64,000 bases of DNA from Tectiglobus diatomicola. Its GTDB lineage: Bacteria > Pseudomonadota > Alphaproteobacteria > Rhizobiales > Hyphomicrobiaceae. The stretch is from NCBI GenBank assembly GCA_039583345.1, contig JAZDSJ010000007.1, forward strand, positions 1-64,000, in the 5' to 3' direction. The position numbers and the translations under genes are program-made. Under the pieces are notes generated by a model, which was not told the origin of the DNA, did no database searches, and saw only the letters and a program-made list of their open reading frames with translations. Positions 57,572-64,000 of this stretch are shown here, piece by piece (positions within the stretch are counted from its first letter, which is position 1; every line of letters begins with the position of its first letter).

Positions 57572-60500
57572 ATGGTAACAAGTGTCCGCGCTTCCATCAA
57601 TACTCATCTTCAGTCACAGCCTTTTCAGGGGTTGTACGATCCACGCTATGAGCACGATTCCTGTGGTGTTGGCTTTATTGCAGATCTAAGTGCAAAAAAG
57701 TCGCATAAGATTATTGTTGATGCCTTGAAAATCTTGACAAACCTCACTCATCGCGGAGCAGTTGGCGCTGATCCGCGAGCCGGCGACGGTGCAGGAATAC
57801 TGGTTCAAATACCTGATGAGTTCTTCCAGGCAATAACGGAATTTAATTTACCAGAGGCTGGTGATTATGCTGTAGGGCATGTTTTCTTACCATCCAGCAA
57901 AAAGTTGCGCCAGGAGTGCGAAGTGCAGTTCGCAAAGGCCTGCAAACAAGAGGGGTTGGTTTTATTGGGGTGGCGCAATGTACCTACAAATAATAAATCG
58001 TTATCCCGAATAACAACAGATACTGAGCCAGTACATCGTCAAATTTTCATAGGTAAGAGTAATAAGAAACTAGACGAAGGTCAATTTGAACGTAAACTTT
58101 ATGTAATTCGGAAAATTGTAACAAATGCCATTAAGGCAAAAATAGAAAATGTGACTCGCAGTGTTAAGGGCGGGAGCTTTTACATTGCATCCCTTTCCAC
58201 CCAAACTATAGTTTATAAAGGGATGTTTTTATCCGATCAGCTTGGCGTGTATTATCCTGACTTGACCGACATACGTTTCAAATCGGCGATTGCTCTTGTT
58301 CACCAGCGCTTTTCAACTAATACATTTCCATCTTGGGAATTGGCTCAGCCATTTCGTCTTGTCGCGCACAATGGTGAAATCAATACAGCGCGCTCCAACT
58401 TTAACTGGATGAAGGCACGTGAAGGATCTGCAACATCAAAATTATTTGGTGATGACCTTCATAAGATTTGGCCGATTTCGTTCGAAGGACAATCAGACAC
58501 AGCGTGTTTTGACAATGCACTTGAGTTCCTGACACTTGGCGGATACTCATTGGCGCATGCAGCAACTCTGTTGATACCAGAAGCTTGGGAAAATAATCCG
58601 TTTATCAATGATGATATTCGCGCCTTTTATGAATATAATTCAGCTTTAATGGAACCATGGGACGGGCCTGCTGCTATTGTGTTTACTGATGGGCACCAAA
58701 TCGGAGCAACTTTGGATCGTAATGGTCTTAGGCCAGCTCGTTATTTTAGGACTAAAGATGGCTTAGTCGTTATGGCTTCAGAAGCGGGTGTTCTGCCTAT
58801 CCCCGAGGAAGATATTGTCGAAAAATGGAGGCTTCAGCCTGGAAAGATGCTTCTTGTAGATCTGGATAAAGGTCGTATTATTTCCGACGGTGAATTAAAG
58901 AAAGATCTGGCTAGCGAGCATCCTTATCACACATGGGTTAATAATACACAAATTAGCGTGGGCGATCTTCCAGATATACATAATAGATCACAAAAAATAA
59001 GTTTTCCGCTGCTCGAAATGCAGAAAGCTTTTGGCTATACCAGGGAAGGTATAAAATTATTTATTGAGCCAATGGCAAGGACTGGACACGAGTCTATAAG
59101 TTCTATGGGTACAGATACTCCGGTTTCTGTATTGTCAGCTAAAACAAAACTGTTGCATACTTACTTTAAACAAAACTTCGCTCAGGCAACGAATCCACCT
59201 ATTGATCCTATTCGTGAGAGGCTTGTTATGTCTCTTGTGTCCTTCATTGGGCCGAGGTCAAACGTTTTGGATCTTTCGGAAACATCAAAATTATCACGTC
59301 TTAAAGTTAGTCAGCCAATATTGACTAATCATGAGTTAGAGCGCATCCGGCATATTAGTGCAGGTTTGCGAGATTACTTTCGTTCGTTTACTATTGATAT
59401 AACCTACCCAGTTGAAGGTGGTAAGGATTGGATGGAAAGTTCTCTTGAGGCAATATGTGATCAGGCTGAAAAAGCAATCTCTAAAAATTATAACATTATT
59501 ATTCTTTCTGATCGTTTAGTAAGTCCTTCACGTATTCCGATACCTTCCCTATTAGCTACATCCGCAGTACACCACCATCTCATTAAGAAAGGTCTACGTA
59601 CATCAGTTGGGCTTGTAGTAGAAACTGGAGAAGCTTATGAAGTTCATCAGTTTTGCACACTTGCAGGTTATGGAGCAGAAGCGATTAATCCGTATTTGGC
59701 TTTCGCAACTATGCAAAATATCTTTTCCGATATGGCGATGGGTGTGAGTGAAGATGTAGTTGTTGATCGTTACATTTCTGCTATCAATGAAAGTATGCTT
59801 AAGGTGATGTCCAAGATGGGCATTTCTACTTATCAATCCTATTGTGGGGCGCAGATCTTTGATGCTATTGGTTTGAACGAAGATTTTGTTTCATCTTATT
59901 TTTATGGAACACGTTCACAAATTGGTGGCATTGGTCTTGCTGAGTTAGCGGCAGAGACAGTTGAGCGGCATCGCCTTGCCTTTGGTGTTGCGCCTCATTC
60001 TAATGATGAACTTGATATTGGTGGTGACTATGCTGTTCGGGCACGTGGTGAAAGGCATGTATGGACAGCCCCTTCTGTTGCAAACTTACAGCATGCAGTG
60101 CGCTCACGATTGCCAGGTAAGTATCGCGAATTTGCCAAACAGATTAATGAGCAATCAGAATATCTCACAACATTACGTGGCATGTTTCGCATTAAGTCTG
60201 CAAAAGAAGTAGGCTCGAGATCGCTTTCTCTTGACGAGGTTGAACCAGCTTCTGATATAGTAAAACGCTTTGTAACAGGTGCTATGTCTCTAGGTTCAAT
60301 ATCTAGTGAAGCTCATACAACTCTAGCTTTAGCTATGAATCGCATTGGCGGTAAATCGAACACTGGTGAAGGTGGTGAAGATCCAATTCGTTTTAAACCA
60401 ATGGAAAATGGTGACTCAATACGCTCAGCCGTTAAACAGGTAGCCTCTGGTCGCTTTGGGGTATCGGCTGAATATCTTGTCAACTCAGATATGATGCAAA

Positions 60501-62347
60501 TTAAACTAGCACAGGGTGCAAAACCAGGTGAGGGTGGCCAGTTACCTGGTAAAAAAGTGGATGAGACCATAGCTCGTTTGCGACACTCAACTCCCGGTGT
60601 TGGTCTAATTTCTCCGCCACCTCATCACGATATCTATTCTATAGAAGATGTTGCCCAACTTATTTATGACTTGAAAAATGTTAATCCTGAGGGTGATGTT
60701 TCAGTTAAACTTGTTTCAGAGATTGGTGTTGGTACTATTGCGGCGGGTGTTGCAAAGTGTAAAGCCGATCATATTACGATTTCTGGATTTGAGGGTGGTA
60801 CTGGTGCGGCGCCGTCGACATCAATTAAGCACACTGGACTGCCTTGGGAAATTGGGCTTGCTGAAACATTTCAAACACTTGTTTTTAATAAATTACGTGG
60901 ACGCGTGAGGTTGCAGGTAGACGGTGGTTTGAGAACTGGCCGTGACGTTATTATAGGTGCTTTACTTGGAGCTGATGAATTCGGCTTTTCGACTGCCCCT
61001 CTAATCTCAGTTGGATGTTTGATGATGCGTAAATGTCATCTCAATACTTGTCCTGTTGGAATAGCTACTCAGGATATACGGCTGCGTGCAAAATTTAAAG
61101 GGAAGCCGGAGCATGTTATTAATTACTTTTTCTTTGTCGCAGAAGAAGTTCGTGAACTGATGGCTGAGATGGGCTTTCGTACATTTAATGAAATGATTGG
61201 CCAATCGCAAATGCTTGATAAAGATAACGCGATAACAAGCTGGAAGACAAGAGGACTTGATTTTACTAAACTTTTTTACAAGCCAGAGATAGATAAGAGC
61301 GTTGCCTTATATAACAATGAACGACAAAAACATGGGTTAAAAGATGTTCTTGATATTGAACTAATTAAAGCTGCAAAGCCTGCTTTTATTAATCAGAAGT
61401 TGGTTAGGGACGAATTTACAATTAACAATTCTGATAGATCGACTGGAGCAATGCTCTCAGGGCGTCTTACAAAGCATTTCGGCCATCAGGGATTGCCTGA
61501 AGATACTATTTGGTTCACATTTCGGGGGACTGCTGGACAAAGTTTTGGAGCTTGGTGTGCTAATGGATTGACTCTAGATCTTATCGGTGAGGGTAATGAT
61601 TACATAGGCAAAGGACTTTCCGGTGGAAAATTAATAATACGACCAAGTGAGAATTCTAACGTAATTGCAGAAAAAAGTATAATTATAGGTAATACAGTTC
61701 TATATGGCGCCATTTCAGGCAGTATATATGTTCATGGTGTAGCTGGTGAAAGATTTGCTGTACGAAACTCTGGCGCCATAGCAGTTGTTGAGGGCATAGG
61801 TGATCATGGCTGTGAATATATGACAGGCGGTGTTGTTGTTGTATTAGGACCAGTGGGGCGTAACTTTGCTGCTGGAATGTCTGGGGGAATTGCCTATGTT
61901 TTTGATGAATCGGGCACATTCCCTAAATACTGTAATAAAGAAATGGTCGATATTGAAATTTTAAAAATGGGGGATGAAATCACAAATAACAGTGTCGGCA
62001 TGAGCAGCTATCTAGAAAACCGAAATCTTAGTTGGGTCATGCATGACATGCTGAATGACGATACCAATCGGTTGTATGCGCTTATTAAGCAACACGTATT
62101 TTATACTAACTCATCGCAGGGGAAAAAAATTTTACATAACTGGCCTTCATACCTTAAAAATTTCTTTAAAGTAGTTCCTATTGATTTTCGCCGTGCTCTT
62201 GAGAGTAAGAATAAGCAAGCTGTTAATCAGTTCGAAATTACAGATGATATCAATATTCGGACATCTAAACAACATGCCGATATGCACTGTCAAAATCAAG
62301 TTCAGATAGGTTCTGCATCTATTCACTACACGCCGACAGACGCATAG
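57572..62347 (+). CDS. gltB: Glutamate synthase (NADPH) large subunit
   Basis: A 1591-residue subunit that releases ammonia from glutamine and adds it to 2-oxoglutarate. The class II amidotransferase nucleophile is Cys31 in HDSCGVGF, so about 30 residues are probably removed as a propeptide. Next come the central domain, the FMN-binding synthase domain (about 850-1230) and the 3Fe-4S cysteines in MMRKCHLNTCPVGIA. The C-terminal GXGXG beta-helix domain follows. It is somewhat longer than the usual 1500-1550 residues, mainly through a polar tail of about 45 residues after VVPIDFRRALES. gltD follows 115 bases later. Confidence 0.97.
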   Translation: MVTSVRASINTHLQSQPFQGLYDPRYEHDSCGVGFIADLSAKKSHKIIVDALKILTNLTHRGAVGADPRAGDGAGILVQIPDEFFQAITEFNLPEAGDYAVGHVFLPSSKKLRQECEVQFAKACKQEGLVLLGWRNVPTNNKSLSRITTDTEPVHRQIFIGKSNKKLDEGQFERKLYVIRKIVTNAIKAKIENVTRSVKGGSFYIASLSTQTIVYKGMFLSDQLGVYYPDLTDIRFKSAIALVHQRFSTNTFPSWELAQPFRLVAHNGEINTARSNFNWMKAREGSATSKLFGDDLHKIWPISFEGQSDTACFDNALEFLTLGGYSLAHAATLLIPEAWENNPFINDDIRAFYEYNSALMEPWDGPAAIVFTDGHQIGATLDRNGLRPARYFRTKDGLVVMASEAGVLPIPEEDIVEKWRLQPGKMLLVDLDKGRIISDGELKKDLASEHPYHTWVNNTQISVGDLPDIHNRSQKISFPLLEMQKAFGYTREGIKLFIEPMARTGHESISSMGTDTPVSVLSAKTKLLHTYFKQNFAQATNPPIDPIRERLVMSLVSFIGPRSNVLDLSETSKLSRLKVSQPILTNHELERIRHISAGLRDYFRSFTIDITYPVEGGKDWMESSLEAICDQAEKAISKNYNIIILSDRLVSPSRIPIPSLLATSAVHHHLIKKGLRTSVGLVVETGEAYEVHQFCTLAGYGAEAINPYLAFATMQNIFSDMAMGVSEDVVVDRYISAINESMLKVMSKMGISTYQSYCGAQIFDAIGLNEDFVSSYFYGTRSQIGGIGLAELAAETVERHRLAFGVAPHSNDELDIGGDYAVRARGERHVWTAPSVANLQHAVRSRLPGKYREFAKQINEQSEYLTTLRGMFRIKSAKEVGSRSLSLDEVEPASDIVKRFVTGAMSLGSISSEAHTTLALAMNRIGGKSNTGEGGEDPIRFKPMENGDSIRSAVKQVASGRFGVSAEYLVNSDMMQIKLAQGAKPGEGGQLPGKKVDETIARLRHSTPGVGLISPPPHHDIYSIEDVAQLIYDLKNVNPEGDVSVKLVSEIGVGTIAAGVAKCKADHITISGFEGGTGAAPSTSIKHTGLPWEIGLAETFQTLVFNKLRGRVRLQVDGGLRTGRDVIIGALLGADEFGFSTAPLISVGCLMMRKCHLNTCPVGIATQDIRLRAKFKGKPEHVINYFFFVAEEVRELMAEMGFRTFNEMIGQSQMLDKDNAITSWKTRGLDFTKLFYKPEIDKSVALYNNERQKHGLKDVLDIELIKAAKPAFINQKLVRDEFTINNSDRSTGAMLSGRLTKHFGHQGLPEDTIWFTFRGTAGQSFGAWCANGLTLDLIGEGNDYIGKGLSGGKLIIRPSENSNVIAEKSIIIGNTVLYGAISGSIYVHGVAGERFAVRNSGAIAVVEGIGDHGCEYMTGGVVVVLGPVGRNFAAGMSGGIAYVFDESGTFPKYCNKEMVDIEILKMGDEITNNSVGMSSYLENRNLSWVMHDMLNDDTNRLYALIKQHVFYTNSSQGKKILHNWPSYLKNFFKVVPIDFRRALESKNKQAVNQFEITDDINIRTSKQHADMHCQNQVQIGSASIHYTPTDA

Positions 62348-62462
62348 AATTTGTAACAGTTTGTTCAGCTCGCTTAAGGACAGTTAGTAGATGTGGCTCA
62401 CGTTTTTTATAGCCTGTGCGGTTATGCTGACAACAACATTTTAAATATTTAGGGAATAAACC

Positions 62463-63896
62463 ATGGGCAAAGTCACTGGTTTTTTAGAGATTGAACGTGA
62501 AGATAATTCTTTTAGTACGGTACCAGAGCGGCTTAAAAGTTGGAAAGAGTTTGTTGTTCCGCTTAACGAAAAGAGCACGTGTGAACAAGCTTCTCGCTGC
62601 ATGGATTGCGGTATACCTTTCTGTCATAGTCAATGCCCTGTAAACAATCAAATTCCTGATTGGAATGATCTTGTTTACAATCGCGATTGGAAGACGGCTT
62701 CAAGTAATTTACATTCTACTAATAACTTTCCTGAAATTACAGGTCGCGTTTGCCCTGCTCCCTGTGAATCAGGTTGCACGTTATATTATACGGACGAGCC
62801 TGTTACGATCAAAACTATTGAGCGTGCGGTAGCAGATAGGGCATGGCAGGAAAATTGGATCAAACCACAGCCGGCGAAATACAAAACTGGGAAAAAAGTT
62901 GCTATAGTTGGTTCAGGACCTGCAGGGCTTGCTGCGGCTCAACAGCTTGCGCGTGTAGGCCACGAAGTGCATGTCTTCGAAAAAAATGAGCGTCCCGGAG
63001 GCTTGATGGTATATGGCATCCCAGATTTTAAATTAGAAAAACATATTGTCGCTCGGCGCATCCGACAACTTGAGTCTGAGGGGGTGACATTCCATTGTAA
63101 ATTTTACGTTGGTGTAGATAAATCAATCTCAGAAATTAGAAAGTCGTATGATGCAATAATTTTAGCGGGTGGTTGTGAAAGTCCACGTGACCTCCCTGTT
63201 CCAGGGCGCAATCTTTTTGGTATACACTTCGCTATGGATTTTTTAGTTCAACAAAATCGGCGTCTATCTGAAGATCCCCTGAGTGATAAACATACCCACG
63301 AAACTGCCAAAGGACGAAGAGTTGTCGTAATCGGTGGTGGGGATACAGGATCTGATTGTATTGGTACATCATTGCGACAAGGGGCTGAGAATGTTACTCA
63401 AATTGAGATCATGCCAGTTCCTCCAAAAGAGGAAAACAAAGATCTGACATGGCCATATTGGCCAATGAAGATGCGTACATCGTCATCGCAGGCTGAAGGT
63501 GCCGATCGCGAGTTTTCTACTATGACAAAGAGATTTGAGGGTGATCGCGAGGGTCGAGTTTCCAAGTTAGTTTGCTGTAGGGTTGAATTTAAGGATAATC
63601 AGCTTGTAGAAATAAAAGACAGTGAGTTTGAAATTGAAGCTGATCTTGTACTTTTGGCAATGGGGTTCACAAAGCCAGTTTATGAGGGTATGTTAGCTGA
63701 TATTAATGTGGAACTTGATGATAAAGGCAATGTGAAAGCTAATGAAGAGGACTACAAAACCTCTGAAGAAGATATTTTTGTTGCAGGTGACATGAGAAGA
63801 GGGCAATCTCTAGTTGTTTGGGCTATTCGTGAAGGTAGGCGAGCAGCACATGCCGTAGATAAGGTACTATCAGGTTATTCTGATCTGTCTAGATAG
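62463..63896 (+). CDS. gltD: Glutamate synthase small subunit
   Basis: A 477-residue flavoprotein passing electrons from NADPH to GltB. The N-terminal 4Fe-4S region has Cys40, 46, 49, 54 and 58, and further cysteines at 97, 101 and 105. FAD binds at GSGPAG (150-155), NADPH at VIGGGDTGSD, and the C-terminal FAD contact is DIFVAGDMRRGQSLVVWAI. All domains are complete. With gltB it gives the cell GOGAT-based ammonia assimilation. Confidence 0.97.
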   Translation: MGKVTGFLEIEREDNSFSTVPERLKSWKEFVVPLNEKSTCEQASRCMDCGIPFCHSQCPVNNQIPDWNDLVYNRDWKTASSNLHSTNNFPEITGRVCPAPCESGCTLYYTDEPVTIKTIERAVADRAWQENWIKPQPAKYKTGKKVAIVGSGPAGLAAAQQLARVGHEVHVFEKNERPGGLMVYGIPDFKLEKHIVARRIRQLESEGVTFHCKFYVGVDKSISEIRKSYDAIILAGGCESPRDLPVPGRNLFGIHFAMDFLVQQNRRLSEDPLSDKHTHETAKGRRVVVIGGGDTGSDCIGTSLRQGAENVTQIEIMPVPPKEENKDLTWPYWPMKMRTSSSQAEGADREFSTMTKRFEGDREGRVSKLVCCRVEFKDNQLVEIKDSEFEIEADLVLLAMGFTKPVYEGMLADINVELDDKGNVKANEEDYKTSEEDIFVAGDMRRGQSLVVWAIREGRRAAHAVDKVLSGYSDLSR

Positions 63897-64000
63897 GAAA
63901 ATCGGTTTTTCTTAGTAAACTAATTACAAGATTCTAATCTAGCCTGTTTGTTTCTTTAGCTATTAGTTAATTATGCTATAGTTCTTCTTGCATAATCTCA
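63897..64000. other. Window-edge spacer
   Basis: AT-rich sequence after gltD with no open frame reaching the edge. Confidence 0.5.

Overview
The window looks like part of the chromosome of a reduced-genome alphaproteobacterium. Several markers point to that class: a circularly permuted two-piece tmRNA gene, a class I (archaeal-type) lysyl-tRNA synthetase, a YlxR/L7Ae fusion next to nusA, an ATP12-family F1-ATPase assembly chaperone, a DUF1150 protein, an IalB-family periplasmic protein, and the gene order miaB-phoH-ybeY-corC-lnt-metK-trmB-rimP-nusA-ylxR-infB. Genes are AT-rich and spacers much more so. The 41 protein genes I accept cover roughly three quarters of the window. Beyond about 29.8 kb there are long empty stretches, some over 1 kb, with at least one plausible decayed gene. 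That fits a symbiont or host-associated lineage undergoing genome erosion (Rhodospirillales-like; an Endolissoclinum-type tunicate symbiont would fit, but this is a guess from gene content). I see no insertion sequence, CRISPR array, prophage or rRNA operon.

Layout. 0.5-3.7 kb: a RuBisCO-like protein translationally coupled to a full-length transketolase, both on the minus strand; this is the most unusual metabolic pair here. 3.8-21.4 kb: a long minus-strand housekeeping block for translation and RNA modification (infB, ylxR, nusA, rimP, trmB, metK, miaB, ybeY, phoH, rimI, tsaB), envelope functions (lnt, corC, plsC) and Fe-S maturation (nfuA). 21.8-29.8 kb: mixed small operons, with a DUF1150 protein, an unrecognised membrane protein carrying a primase-like C-terminal module, folB, a SCO1 copper chaperone, a HugZ-like haem protein, a TPR protein and ispE. 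30.3-33.2 kb: carA behind a possible attenuator, a divergent yqeY, and ialB. 35.1-46.2 kb: atp12, lepA, murA, tRNA-Thr(GGU), xerC, the two-piece tmRNA, rbfA and truB, separated by large gaps. 46.3-54.7 kb: a divergent mreB, leuA, ilvC, and two parts of an iron-type ABC transporter with no permease between them. 55.6-63.9 kb: class I lysK and the glutamate synthase pair gltB-gltD.

Together the genes supply translation initiation and ribosome maturation, tRNA modification, S-adenosylmethionine, branched-chain amino acid synthesis, ammonia assimilation, isoprenoid and peptidoglycan precursors, lipoprotein maturation, and cytochrome oxidase and F1-ATPase assembly. This is a biosynthetically capable but streamlined aerobic bacterium. 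Start sites were moved from the longest possible frame where a Shine-Dalgarno sequence or family length argued for it (infB, lnt, hugZ, the TPR gene, ispE, carA, ialB, xerC, truB, fbpA and the 406-residue membrane protein).
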